A DNA stretch of 64,000 bases from Lithodes maja (Eukaryota > Arthropoda > Malacostraca > Decapoda > Lithodidae), in the NCBI GenBank assembly GCA_037953745.1, contig JBAKBP010001591.1, positions 124,001 to 188,000 of the forward strand, written 5' to 3'. Made by a program: the position numbers and the translations under genes. Shown here piece after piece: positions 42,830 through 54,274 of this stretch. The notes beneath the pieces were generated by a model. It did not search any database, had not been told where the DNA came from, and worked only from the letters and a program-made list of their open reading frames with translations. Positions within the stretch are counted from its first letter, which is position 1. Each line of letters starts with the position of its first letter.

Positions 42830-43441
42830 CTCGTGTTGTCCTGTCTTAGTTACTTTATAATCAATCCATTTTACTTAGACAAGTATCGTAATGGATATTC
42901 CCAGTTCCCAGTATTTTGGACTAACATATCATAACTTATGTTGCCCTATTTCCATATTTACTTTTATCCAACCTAGATTTGAACATGTTAATGTTCCTCG
43001 CTCTCACCACCTCCTCCTCCAAGTTGTTCCAAGTCTCTATACTCCTATATGGGAAGCTGAATTTCTTTGTGTCCTTACGACATCTGCCCTTCCTCAGCTT
43101 AAACTCGTGCCCTCTTGTCCTTCCATTATCCCTCACGAATAGATCTTCCCTATCTACTCGTTCCAAACTTTTTACTCCCTTGAACATCGTTATTAAGTCG
43201 CCTCGTTCCCCCTTCTTTCTTTCAAGGTAGGCAGTTGTAGTGTCTTAAGTCTTTCCTCATATGTCAACTCCTTCAATCTTGGGATCATCTTCGTTGCTAT
43301 CCTTTGGACTTTCTCTAATTTGTTTATATGTTTTTTCGGTCAATATTTACGAGTCACACCACAGCTGGGATCTCATTTCTAATGATAGTTTTGGGTTCCT
43401 ATCATTCTATGCTTCATTGCTATATACTTTTTATCCACCGG

Positions 43442-43492
<51 letters not shown>

Positions 43493-43507
43493 TATATAGG
43501 CCTAGGC

Positions 43508-43556
<49 letters not shown>

Positions 43557-44010
43557 CATTAACCTAACCAAAAAACCTAACCTAACCTAACCTAACCTAA
43601 ATGTATTTGGGGGCTATTAGGTTAGGTTAGGTTTTTTGGTTAGGTTAATGCTAAAAAAAAAAAATAAAGCCAAGAAAATAAAATATTTTCCGGTGGATAA
43701 AAAGTATATAGCAATGAAGCATAGAATGATAGGAACCCAAAACTACCATTAGAAATTAGATCCCAGCTGTGGTGTGACTCGTAAATATTGACCGTTTTTT
43801 CAAATGTGGTGACCATATCACTGCTGCATATTCTAATCTTGGTCTTATCATAGTCATTATCAGTTTTCTTAACATTTCTTCATCCAAATAGTTAAATGCC
43901 ACTCTCATATTGGTTATTATTCCATATGCTCCTCCAATTATCATGTTAATATGCTTCTCCGGGGATAGATCATCTTGTATTATCACTCCAAGGTCCTTCT
44001 CATGGAGAAG
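42830..44010 (-). pseudogene. LINE G (CR1-like), RT C-terminus, split by a foldback element
   Basis: From 44010 the frame gives KDLGVIIQDDLSPEKHINMI, NMRVAFNYLDEEMLRKLIMT, then RPRLEYAAVIWSPHLKK. It resumes below 43330 as YEERLKTLQLP and, at 43187-42936, RTRGHEFKLRKGRC and FSFPYRSIETWNNLEEEVVR. The same family lies at 62868-64000. The 3' end is TACCTATTTGTAGTTTACAG. Only one in-frame problem besides the insertion is evident near 43230. Confidence 0.82.
43338..43793. mobile_element. Foldback element P, copy a
   Basis: GGTCAATATTTACGAGTCAC and its inverse bound long inverted arms (about 200 bases each) with a central CCTAACC/GGTTAGG stem and a TAAATGTATTTGGGGGCTA loop. GTTTTTTC at 43330-43337 and 43794-43801 is an exact 8-bp duplication. 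Removal rejoins the LINE G frame (SPHLKK to INKLEKVQ). Contains (TA)n and a T homopolymer. No transposase. Confidence 0.92.
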
Positions 44011-44177
44011 GATTATTTTAATTCCTGTGTCTGTTTGTCTGTGTGTTCTTAATAGGCAGCTGCACTTTTGGACCTGGGGAGCTGAAACTTTGCATGTGGG
44101 TGTCAATTGACCTGGGTCAGGTCATAGAAGGGGCGAGGCCACGATCAGAGGTCGTTTCGAGGCCGAAATTGAAATTT
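44011..44177. repeat. Repeat flanking TIR element G
   Basis: CAGAGGTCGTTTCGAGGCCGAA resembles ATCGGAGGTCATTTAGCGGCCGAAATC at 51165. After element G, GTTCGCAGCA repeats (45210-45345) recall GTTCGCCGC near 51055-51110. A second, larger dispersed family is likely; it is not delimited. Confidence 0.45.
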
Positions 44178-44529
44178 GGTACGATTTTAGTTACTGGACA
44201 CCTAGGCCTATTTGACAGGTACCGCCAACGATTTAATACATATTTGTTTTCGGTTTCCACGCATCCAACACCAAGCTACATCCTTTTCTGGTGTACAAAA
44301 CACTAAAAAAGCAATAGAGACACTTTAATAAGATAATAGGCCTATGAGACGAAATATAAAGATAACTCGGTTGCGTTCGTGGTCGTGGAAGTAGCGTCGC
44401 TTTGTTTAGTTTACGCTCGGAGTGACTTCCTGGTGGCGGTCGACTTAAAATAGCTAAGCTTATAACCAGTTGTTGGGTCAATTTTTTGATAAAAACTTGC
44501 GTTATAGGGCGTGGGATACAGGACAGGGT

Positions 44530-44563
<34 letters not shown>

Positions 44564-45134
44564 TTTATTCAGTTAACAATTTACAGAGTTGGTACCACAT
44601 AGTTTGTTACAAATATGACATGTACCAGCCTTGCATAATTCCAACTAAGGATAGCCCAATAAGGCCGTTAGGCGTATTTCCATTGGGGTCCTTGTGGGAT
44701 TAGGTTAGCTGGGGAAAATGGGGAGGATAAAGAAATAGATACTTTAGAGAAAGTATTTCTATTTTAAGGTTGAGGGGGGGCTCTGCCCCCCCTCACCCCC
44801 CCCGTGAATTAGGCTTATAATAATCGTCATCTATGTGGCCAGCAGGGGGCAAGTAAAACAGCTGGCCGTCACCTCGAGCGTCCTGGGTAAACAAACCGCG
44901 ACGATCCGAAGCGACGACAGACTCCCCCCGCCGCCGATTTTCGGCCCAAACGCCCCGTTTTATTCTCGTCGAAAACCACATTTAAAAAGTTATTATATCG
45001 TTTTCAATACTATTACCGGACCAGAAAAAGGCGTAGCTTGGTGTTGGATGCGTGGAAATCGAAATCGAAATTTGTATTAAATCCTCGGTGGTACAGTACC
45101 TGTCAAATAGGTGTCCAGTAACTAAAATCGTACC
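44178..45134 (-). mobile_element. TIR element G, complete copy
   Basis: GGTACGATTTTAGTTACTGG and its inverse mark terminal repeats of roughly 120 bases, each continuing to the CATCCAACACCAAGCTAC segment. Flanks TGAAATTT and TGAATTTT are a near-perfect 8-bp duplication. The interior holds a GC hairpin and is split by a LINE A tail (44530-44778). A truncated copy is at 15926. No coding sequence. Confidence 0.82.
44530..44778 (-). mobile_element. LINE A-type 3' tail, copy c
   Basis: It matches 29581-29848 across TTTACAGAGTTGGTACCACA and AGGCGTATTTCCATTGGGG, with (ATT)n on the low side. It splits element G between AACCCTGTCC and CCCCCTCAACC. Confidence 0.8.
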
Positions 45135-45951
45135 TGAATTTTGTTTGAAAAAAATTGCCGTTTGGGGCAGAAGGGGGCCTCCGATCGAAAAGGTGTATGG
45201 AACGAAAGTTGTTCGCAGCCCCCCAAAATGGGGGTCCGGATGGGGTCGAGATGTTTCGCAGCAAGTGACGTTTCGCCGAAGGTACGGTCAGAATCGGTTA
45301 TGCCTGTTCGCAGCAAATGCACGAGACGGTTCGCAGCAGGTTCGTTTCACCATCCAAAATACGATTATGCATTCAGTGCTTCCACAGCTTTTATTCTGAA
45401 TTCCTTAGATTTCTAAAAATCTGTATTTTTAACTTTCTTAGTAAATATATTTATATTCCAATACAAAGGATACTTAGCGATATTTTTCTAGTGTAACTAT
45501 GCAGGTTATTACCGTACTATCTATGATACATTCTAGCGCATTCCTAATATCAGTCTAGCGTATATTTGTGTCTCAATTACGGTACCATTAATTTTCCTCT
45601 ATCCACAACATTTCCTAATTGGTGTACTGTAGTGTACTGGGTTTAGTGGTCATTAGCTGATAATTAACCCGTCCAGTATATTATTTTGTGGCAACTATTA
45701 GACTATTTTATTCACCTTAAGAAAGACTTATCAATTATAGAATAATCTACGTGTCGGTCTATCGTGGTGCTTGAGTTTTAGTTTCTGTGTGAGTTGTCCC
45801 GTGACTTCCTCGTTTAATGTTTAGGCTATCATGTAATAAGCCTACCTGTTTTAACCTTCTTAAATTATGATACGATGCCCCATATTATTTCTACTTTCTG
45901 GCTGATATTAGACTGCTTTATTCATATAAGGAAATAAATAGCCAATGGAAT
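45135..45951. other. Intergenic with a diverged MITE6-like end
   Basis: GTTCGCAGCA repeats occur at the left. TTAACCCGTCCAGTATA at 45667 with GGCAACTATTAGAC resembles MITE6 at 58737. No gene. Confidence 0.4.
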
Positions 45952-46208
45952 CTATCTATCTATCTATTGCCTGAGTGAGTTCCTCACTCCATCCTTCCAC
46001 CTCATATTCGGTCTACCTCTCCCCCTCTGTCCCTCCACCTCGCTCTCGTACACCCTCTTAGTCATTCTCTCGCTTTCCATACGTTCCATATGGCCGAACC
46101 ATCTCAAGTTGTTCCTTTTCACACTTTCCAGCACATCTACCTCCACACCACACCTCCTTACTTCCTCATTAGTCTGTCTATCCCTCCATGTAACTCCGCA
46201 CGCACTCC
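45952..46208 (-). pseudogene. LINE H (RTE-like), C-terminus and (GATA)n tail
   Basis: The frame reads RSACGVTWRDRQTNEEVRR, RNNLRWFGHMERM, then RGRGRPNMRWKDGVRNSLRQ and a stop, followed by (ATAG)n. It continues the RT frame that ends at 46890 across the inserted MITE. Microsatellite tails right after the stop are usual for RTE-type LINEs. Confidence 0.85.
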
Positions 46209-46740
46209 TTAACCCAGTGAGACCCAGCATCGCACGTGATGCGTCGGCAGTGTTTGATCACCAACTCCCAGCGACGCATCACGTGCGTCCGACATATTAA
46301 AATCAGTTACGTGGCTCGTAAGGTAGGAAATGGCGGGAGAATAGGAGGGGGAGGTACCGTACTGTGTGTGGGAGCCGGGCCGGTAGGTGTGAGCGGGCCA
46401 AGACAGCCGCGCGGCTGGTGGTGGTGGGCTTAGTGGGGATACTTTACACCCTTAGTTCACCGCCACTTTGAACCTTCATTACTCCGGTCGTATGGGAGCT
46501 AGAGGCTTGAGATTTATGTGAGACACTCCTTAGGATGTATGCCGTACAATGCCATACTCAGTTTTCACCCTAGTGCTCCCGGGCGGGTGGTCATGCGGGG
46601 GAGACGAACTTTCGACCCCCCCGCCCCCCAAATGACCAAGGTGAGTTTTTTTTTTTTTTCATTTCTCACCATTTTCTTCCATTTTGGCTCAACAAATTTT
46701 GTTGAGGCCCCCCCCCCCCAAAAAAAAAATATCTGAGGTG

Positions 46741-46781
<41 letters not shown>

Positions 46782-46889
46782 CCATTTCTCATCCTTGTCT
46801 TCCATTTTAGCAAACAAAAATAAGAAGTGAAAATGGCTTGGGACTGGGGTGAACAAAATATTATAACTAGCTGGGGCTCAACGGGTTAA
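46209..46889. mobile_element. piggyBac-type MITE in LINE H
   Basis: TTAA at 46209-46212 and 46886-46889 flank termini TTAACCCAGTGAGACCCAGC and the inverse of GCTGGGGCTCAACGGGTTAA. The subterminal region has a GACGCATCACGTGCG inverted pair. A and T homopolymers fill 46640-46785. Removing it with one TTAA rejoins EMNYL to RSACGVTW in LINE H. Confidence 0.93.
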
Positions 46890-48302
46890 GTAATTCATTT
46901 CCACTGCTCTCACTCTTGGTCCGAGTCTCTCAACCAACGTCCATGCTTCGCTTCCGTAAGTCAGTGTCGGGATTACCACACTGTCATGCAAGGACTTCTT
47001 CACTTCCATACTGACCACCCTATTTCTTGTTACTGCTTTTAGCGTTCCTACAACCCTCTTCCCCTGTTGTACCCTCTCCCGCACCTCTTCATCCATAGTC
47101 CCATCTTTACTCAACACACTGCCCAGATACTTAAAAGAGTTGACGATCTCCATAGCCTGACCGTTCAGCTTCACCTCACACTCTGTGACTTCACCCCTTT
47201 CGAAGACCATAACCTTGCTCTTCCCCGTATTTACCTTCAAATTCCGTTTTTCGCACACTGTTCCAAACTCATTTACCAGACCCTGCAACTCCCATTCATT
47301 ATCACTCATCAGAACTGTATCATCCGCAAACAGCAGTATAGGTAGATTCCACTCAATTCCCTCCCTTTTCAGTGATACACCAACATCCACTGCTCTTGAT
47401 AGTATTTCTTTCATGACTCCATCCATATATACAGTAAACAACCACGGGGACATCACACACCCCTGTTTCAAACCAACATTCAGGTCAAAGAACTCGCTCT
47501 GCTCACTCTCTACACGTACTGCCGCCTTTGCACCCTCATACATGCTCTTCACTGCTTTCAGCAACTTGCCCTCTACTCCGTATATTCTAAGTACTTTCCA
47601 CAAACCTTCTCTATCCACTCTGTCATAGGCCTTCTCCAAGTCCATAAAGGCAACATACACCTTTTGTTTCTTCTCCAGATACTTCTCCACAACACAATTC
47701 AGGGTAAAAATCTGATCTACACATCCTCTTCCCTTCCTAAAACCTCCCTGCTCGTCGCCTATCCATTTCTCCGTTCTCACTCTCTCAATCACTACCCTAC
47801 TGTATACCTTCCCTACTACGCTTAGAAGACATATTCCTCGGTGGTTACCACACACTCCTCTTTCCCCTTTGCCCTTATATAGGGGGACTATTATGCCAGT
47901 CTTCCAGTCATCGGGTGCACTCCCCTTCTCCCATGCTAGTTTGCACATTTTCCATACCCATTCTATCACTATCTCACCACCATACTTCAACATTTCCCCA
48001 CACACTCCATCTGTTCCTGGTGCTTTCCCCAACTTCACTCTTTTCATGGTTTCCCACACTTCTGACCTCCTGATCCCCACCTCCTCCTCCACTACTTCTC
48101 TTCTTCTCCCTCCCATACCATATCCAGCTATGTTTTCTGGCTCTTCATTCCTTACATTTAGAAACTCACTGAAGTACTCCCTCCATCTTTCGACTCTCTC
48201 TTGCTTCTTGGCTAGCATTCTCCCATTCTTATCTTTCACACCCTTACTACCTTCCCTAACTTTCTTGACTTCTTTCCAGAACAGTTTCTTACTCTCCTCC
48301 AT
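46890..48302 (-). pseudogene. LINE H reverse transcriptase
   Basis: About 470 open codons with all RT landmarks: GKAPGTDGV, DEQGGFRKGRGCVDQIFTL, MDLEKAYDRVD (catalytic D221), LKQGCVMSPWLF, LLFADDTVLM (D327, D328), then FKYLGSVLSKDG. In a LINE this copies RNA at the nicked target. The frame is shifted relative to the endonuclease upstream, between 48302 and about 48330. Related to the LINE at 59.9-62.5 kb. Family assigned as RTE-like from EN-RT layout and tail; the clade is not certain. Confidence 0.9.
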
Positions 48303-49528
48303 TTTACACTCAGATTCCTTCCAAATTCCTCATCTACTCTTCTCTTATTTTCCTTCACTACTCTCTTCACCACCCTCTTACTCTCCACGTACCTCGCTCG
48401 TTTCTGTCTCTCGGAATCTTCATTCCCTCTACTACCCAACCACTCTCTATATGCTTTCTTCTTTTCTTCCACAGCTATTCTTACCTCTTCTGTCCACCAT
48501 GCTGTACCTTTCACTCCCCTCCCTCTTCTCCTCACTCCACACACCTCCTCACATGTTGCACAGATCTCATCCTTAAACACCTTGCTCATCTCCTCCACTT
48601 CCTCCATAACTTCCAGGTCGAACCCACCTAGTCATCTTTCCACTGCTCTCCTGTACTCCTCCCTGACTTCCTCCTCCTGCAACCTCTCCACCCTCCTCAC
48701 CATTCCACCCTCCTCTCGCCTCCCTCCCGCTCTCCTCACCCACTTCTTTTGTATCCTAACCTTAGCTACCACTACATAATGATCAGACAGACCGCCTCCA
48801 ATACCCCTATACACCCTAGCATCCATCACAGATTTCTTCATTCGTTCATCCACACATACATAATCAATCAATGACTTTCGTTCCACCACTGTCTTATCCT
48901 TCATCGTCAACATCCGTTTCCACGTGTACCTGTGAATCATTCTGTGTCGGAAGAAGGTGTTGGCTATCCACAGCCTCCTCCCCACACATACGTCCACAAG
49001 TGCACTACCATTCCCATTCACCTCTGATGGTACCCCCCACCCTCCCACCACTCCCTCAACTTTCCTATCACCCACCTTACCATTCATATCCCCAATCAGA
49101 AATATTCTTTCGTTCTTGTCAAACTTCTCCAGGCACGCCTCCACATTCATCCAGAACTCCTCTTTCTTTCTTTCAAGTATATCCTCTGTCGGGGCATACA
49201 CGCATACAATCACCCACATTTGTATTCCTACTTTCATTCTCACCCACACAATCCTTGAACCCACAGACCCATACTCTCTTACACATTCCTTCCATTTGCT
49301 ACTTACAAACAAACATGCACCTTCTCTCGCTGTTCCTTCACTCACTCCAGCACACACACCCATTCCACACTCCCACTCTCTCACATCTGAACCTTTCCAT
49401 TTGGTCTCTGTCATTCCACATACATCCAGCCTGGCATTCACTAACACTTCCAGAACCTCTCTCTCTTTTGTGCCATCATTCATGCCACTAACATTCCACA
49501 TAGCCATTCTCAGAATGTCCGAAGGCAT
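48236..49528 (-). pseudogene. LINE H endonuclease and linker
   Basis: Codons from 49528 to 48632 encode an AP-type endonuclease: MAMWNVSGM, GMTETKWKG, VIVCVYAPTE, IFLIGDMNGKVG, SLIDYVCVDERM and GLSDHYVVVAKV. One stop (TAG after RRAVER) precedes a Lys/Arg-rich linker in the same frame (48607 to about 48310) with TAWWTEEVRIAVEEKKKAYR, a motif common between EN and RT. Such proteins are often mislabelled craniofacial development protein 2. Confidence 0.9.
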
Positions 49529-49751
49529 GTCCTTAGTCGGTCGTGGTTCGTCAACGTTGGTTCCGTCCGCATCTGAGGCTGTTCGTTCGTTTCGCCTATG
49601 GAATGAATTAAGATGATGTTTATCATTTGAAATGCATCAGATGGGATTCGAAATGTAAGAGATCCTTATTTAGCTGTATAACATCGTCCAGTGATGTTTT
49701 AATTGCATCAAATTATTTTTTTATAATTATATATAATGAAATACCGGTATA
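49529..49751. other. LINE H 5' flank, no gene seen
   Basis: Probably 5' UTR of LINE H near 49530-49620, then AT-rich sequence. Confidence 0.35.
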
Positions 49752-50238
49752 TTAACCCTCCAGCCCCGGCTATGTATTCCATATATATTCCCCGAAATCC
49801 GGGGGTTTTGGCCGAAAAACGTCTACGCCTAGGCTACCGCATCTTTGTTATTTGGCTTGCTTCCGCATTCCTGCGCATCCCCAAGCGTAGATGTGTTTTG
49901 TACCTGTAGAATAGCGTTAAGTAGAGCTCTCTAAGTCAACTGGTTCAGTTGTGATGATGATTTAATTGGAGATAACTTTATGGCAAAAACAGCCACTTTA
50001 CACTACTTTTCGATACTTAACAATAACATACAGGCACACACGAACAAGCGACGCACTCCTTCTTGTGGCCGGAGATGCGGGGCGTCGGTCCAGCCGGCTG
50101 TTGTTTACATGCGTTGGACGTACGCCTCGCACACCAAGCTTACAGGCTTTGAGCTCATGGGTGTTTAAGAGCCCTTCCGGGTAGCTCGGGTGTGTTTTTT
50201 ATGGGTGTTTAAGAGCCCTTCCGGGTCTGATGGGTTAA
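49752..50238 (+). mobile_element. piggyBac-type MITE1, copy d
   Basis: TTAACCCTCCAGCCCCGG at the left and GGGTCTGATGGGTTAA at the right. AAGAGCCCTTCCGGGT occurs twice near the right end. 487 bases, not interrupted. Confidence 0.9.
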
Positions 50239-50268
50239 GAAGCTGCATGTTGGTGTTTAACCTATTCC

Positions 50269-50918
50269 TTAACCCGGCAAGCGCGATAGGCCTCACGGAA
50301 GGCTTCCTATAGGGAACGCGATAGGCCTCACGGAAGCAAGACCATAAAAAAAAGACTTCCAAAAAAAAAAAAGGGCCTATCAAAACAAAGGAATTTGTCT
50401 CTAGGTGAGATAATTCCCCTCCAGTACTCATCCATGTAAATCTCACCCACCCCCCTCCCCTCCTTCCCCACCTTATTCCCCCCTCCCTCCCCTCCTCAAT
50501 TATCACCTATTTTTCCTCTTATTATAATCATTTATCGGTTATTTTTCTCTCCCGCGATAATGTAGCACAAGTGGGTTGCAGAAAAGATCGTTATGTAACA
50601 CCCAGACACCGGCCCACACCGCCCCGCTCGTCTCAGTTACCTCACAGACAGCGAGAGAGGAGGGTTGCCTGTGGCTCTCTCTCGCCTGAGATTATGACCG
50701 GGTGGCCAATATCTTCGTTTTTCACCACCCAAATGCTTTTCCCACTTATTTTAGCACTCTTGAAGGTTCATATATACATCATATATGTAAAATAAAAGCA
50801 TACCGAAAACAAATAATGCTCTATATTGTAAATATAACGAATTCTGTCAGAATCCAAGGCTAAAAATGCACAAATAACTACCCTAGCCCCTAGGTCTATT
50901 TTGCGCTTGTCAGGTTAA
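50269..50918 (+). mobile_element. piggyBac-type MITE4
   Basis: TTAACCCGGCAAGCGCGATA and the inverse TTAACCTGACAAGCGCAAAA flank 650 bases. GCGATAGGCCTCACGGAAG is repeated exactly at the left end. Confidence 0.85.
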
Positions 50919-51418
50919 GTACTATTAAAACATACTTTATAATATATATTAATAAAAAATAATAAAAAAACGTGTTGATCAGTGTCAATTTAGCTTTTTT
51001 CCCACGACTCTAGTGGTATTTAAGCATCTTGATTTGGTAGCCCTGGTGTGGGTCGGTTCGCCGCAGTTCCAATTAGCGTCCGGGCTCGTTCGCCGCGGTA
51101 AAGCGAACCGTCACTTGCTGCGAAACGTCTTGCTCCCGGTACGGATGAGGTCAGATCTAAAATCGGAGGTCATTTAGCGGCCGAAATCGAGGTCGCCGTT
51201 TAATGAGGCACAGGGAGGTCGAGGCCGGTGATTATGGTAGTAGGCCTTGTGATTGATGATGGTGATTATGGTAGTAGTAGTGGTGGTAGCTAGGTAGTAC
51301 CCGGGCAACGCCGGGTACCCCTACTAGTACAAATTATATTCAAAGGGTGCCTGATAAACCTACACCTTCACTACCCCTGTTTTGTCGCTATTCTGTTGCT
51401 CCTAATAGCCTAGGTCAA
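50919..51418. other. Unassigned repeats
   Basis: GTTCGCCGC motifs (51055-51110) resemble 45.2-45.3 kb. A GGTAGTAGTAGTGGTGGTAG low-complexity tract lies near 51265. CTACCCCTGTTTTGTCGCTA at 51370 is a fragment of element T. Confidence 0.45.
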
Positions 51419-51426
51419 AATTATGG

Positions 51427-51833
51427 GTCAATATACAGGAGGCGCTACAATATAGGTAGCAAAATTCTAATGGTAGTTTTGGGTTCCTATCATCATATGC
51501 TTCATTTCTATATACTTTTTATCCCCGGGGAAAAACAAAAAAAATCTTGGGTTTTTTATTTTTTTCTTGGATTTTTTTTTTTTTTTTTTATTAACCTAAC
51601 CAAAAAACCTAACCTAAATGTATTTGGGGGCTATTAGGTTAGGTTAGGTTTTTTGGTTAGGTTAATGACCAAAACAAAAAATCCCAAGAAAATAAATGAA
51701 AAATCCCAAGATTTTTTTTTTTTTTTTCCCCGGGGATAAAAAAGTATATAGAAATGAAGCATATGATGATAGGAACCCAAAACTACCATTAGAATTTTGC
51801 TACCTATATTGTAGCGCCTCCTGTATATTGACC
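51427..51833. mobile_element. Foldback element P, copy b
   Basis: GGTCAATATACAGGAGGCGC and its inverse bound the element. AAATTATG at 51419-51426 and 51834-51841 is the 8-bp duplication. The same TTTTGGGTTCCTATCAT arm segment and TAAATGTATTTGGGGGCTA loop as copy a are present, but the outer ~40 bases differ. Confidence 0.92.
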
Positions 51834-51899
51834 AAATTATGGTAGCATTCAAGGAGACTACATCAGGACTCTTATTCTTCTTACCTCTGACCGGGTATA

Positions 51900-52080
51900 A
51901 GCTATCCTAGTGTTTACTAGCCTATACCCCTTTGAAAGGACATTAGCCTAACCTAACAACCTTACCTAACCTATCCTAGTATTATGGGTGGAGGCTGCCG
52001 CCCCCACACCCCCGCTATTAGACATCTTTGACAGATTTTTGGTGTATTTTTCTGTGAAAAGGGTATTTTTTCACTTTGTC
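51900..52080 (-). repeat. 158-bp-type unit with flanks, inverse of 41500-41665
   Basis: CCTTTGAAAGGACATTAGCC, CTGCCGCCCCCACACCCCCG and CATCTTTGACAGA match the plus copy at 41.5-41.7 kb in reverse. Confidence 0.75.
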
Positions 52081-52162
52081 AATAACGAAAATCCTCCATG
52101 CGGACTATATGGAGAAAAATATGGCGACTCTGTTGGTGCCTATTTTCCCTAATAAATTTGAA

Positions 52163-52395
52163 ATGCTGGGTGTGAAGGGAATTTTTCTGTCCTGAAAACT
52201 CCCCAGGCACACTTAGGGTCAACCTTTCCTGGTGCCTGGCGCGGGGCTCGAACCTCTGAAGGGAGTTTAACCCTCCTAAAAACCCACAGGTTTTGAGATG
52301 CCTTGGGTGGGGTTCGAACCCTGGTTAGTGACCATGACCCCTCATAGGTCAACCAGGCCCACGCGCTAACCCACTGTACTACCACGGATGTACAA
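52163..52395 (-). mobile_element. Dimeric tRNA-derived SINE
   Basis: On the minus strand, GTGGTAGTACAGTGGGTTAG is an A-box region and CAGGGTTCGAACCCC a B box. A second B-box-like GGTTCGAGCCCCGC follows 60 bases later. The single A-box head and two B boxes suggest a dimeric or rearranged SINE, not a tRNA gene. Confidence 0.65.
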
Positions 52396-53351
52396 AAGTA
52401 TAGTAACTTTAGTCCGATTTGTAAGAACCAGGTGACAGTCTCGTGGTGTTTCACGTGATGAGTTTATTGGACTTCCCATCAACGACTATTTTACACTATA
52501 CCTGACGTCAACTCGGGTAGTACATTATTGGGGTTGCGGGATATTTTCGAGGGCATTACAAAATTGTTTCTAATAAGGCGGATGTAGTGTCCTTGAAGAT
52601 CATCAAAATTATTTGTAGTAGACTTAGCCTAGGCTAGTAGGCATGGTTCGATGATGCTCGGAAATGTAGGTTAGGCTATATGCTATTTGACTTGAAATAC
52701 AGTAGATACATTGAAGTATTAAAACCTTCACTAAAGTGAGACTCGTCCGCTGCGGTTTAACGACTGTAGGATACCCCTGATAATCCTGATTCCCTGAAAC
52801 TCCGTCTTCTGTACAGTATACCCATTTACTTATGACGCACGATCTCGGAAGGTGTTTTTCACTCTCCTGCAGTACTTTTTAGTGATTTTTTGTCTTGTAC
52901 ATCATTTAGAGCAGCGGGGGTCTGGGGGCGGCTACCCCCAGGTTAGGTTTGGTTAAGGACAATATTGTCATCAGAGGAGGTGGGTAATTGGTTTGTTTAC
53001 GTTATGCGGCGTCCACCGCGGTCCGCGAGTGTCTACTTCGCTGACTCTTTTTCAATGGAAGCGTTGATCTAACATAACCTAACTTAACTTGGGGGCTGCT
53101 TTTCCCAGACTCCCACAATTCGAACATCAGTATGGCTTCCTGAGTATGGTAAGACTAAAAAAGACTCGGTTTCAAAATGAAAACGATGAAAATATAGGGG
53201 TTGTAAAACAGTAGATGGTAAGATCCTGTGTAGCGGGAGGAACCGTTTTTCAGATGCCTATTTACAGTACTAAGAAACATTGAACAATATCTTTAACTTA
53301 ACCTAACCAAAACCTAACCTAACCTAACCTAGTATATTAGTGGACTATTTA
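52396..53351. other. Unassigned repeats
   Basis: 52610-52740 is an internal fragment of element T (GAAATACAGTAGATACATTG). A GGGGGTCTGGGGGCGGCTAC stem-loop is at 52915. No gene. Confidence 0.45.
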
Positions 53352-53781
53352 TTAACCCTTGTCTAGCGGGATGTTTTGGGCTCATTTGGGCATATTCAGG
53401 CCCTCCTGAATGATCAATCAAGTATCTGCATGAAAAGAAATGTATTCAGCAAAAAACTAGGCGCTAAAAGCTTCAAAATGAGACCAGAACGAGCTACGTA
53501 GCACTCGTGGTTCTCTTGCAGTGGTGCCACGAACATGGGAGTTTAGCGTATAGCGGTATATTTTTCCCAGCTATGCTCACTACTGGCTACACTGCCGGCC
53601 TCTCGAGAATACAGGGAACATGAATTAATGGGCGGCGGTAAGCCCTGGGAGTCGGCTGTCTGGCCCGCTGCGCTCCCGGCCATTTGCACTCTATTTTAAC
53701 CCTTTAAAAGCCTTAATAATGCTCCTAACTTGCTGCAAATTGGTGCACGACTTAAGTCGAGCGTCGCCAATAAGGGGTTAA
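53352..53781. mobile_element. piggyBac-type MITE5
   Basis: TTAACCCTTGTCTAGCG and the inverse TTAACCCCTTATTGGCG, about 430 bases between TTAA sites. Diverged body, no coding sequence. Confidence 0.65.
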
Positions 53782-54046
53782 TGTAAAATGTAAAAATATA
53801 CTGTAACATTACCAAATTATTGAGATATATGTACAGGTCCACCCGCTACACAGGATTATACCCAGTAGATTTACTGCGAGATATGATAATCAAGAAGAGT
53901 CGGTACAAACGAATCGGCCAGTTAAACAACAAACCTGGGAGACGAAAACATGAAGTGGCAGAAGTACCGGTAAAGTTCCGGTATCACAGACTTCACTCTT
54001 ACAGGCACCTCTAATACGAAGCATTGTGTACATAATGGTACCGGTA

Positions 54047-54274
54047 ACATGACGTAACTCCGGACGGGGAGATAACTTCGGACATTCTAGACAAAATATA
54101 CAATGAACCACAGTTATGGGATAAATACATGATGTTATGGAAAAACAAGTATGTCTGCGGTGTTCTTCCTTAATGCAGTCATTTTCCATAACTGTAGCCT
54201 ACCTTATATACTTTTATCCAGAAATGTCCGAAGTATAGCCCCCGTCCGACGGTCCGAAGCTAGGTCATTTCACA
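54047..54274 (+). mobile_element. TIR element C, copy a
   Basis: TGACGTAACTCCGGACGGGG with ACTTCGGACATT at the left resembles the inverse of the right end (GACGGGGGCTATACTTCGGA after TGACCTAG). Compare 57516-58570, where the same element is split by a LINE. Confidence 0.7.

Noticed and set aside
46518..46813. Lys- and Phe-rich ORFs
   Set aside because: They read A/T homopolymers within a MITE.
47067..49616. Plus-strand Ser/Pro/Thr-rich ORFs
   Set aside because: They are antisense shadows of LINE H.
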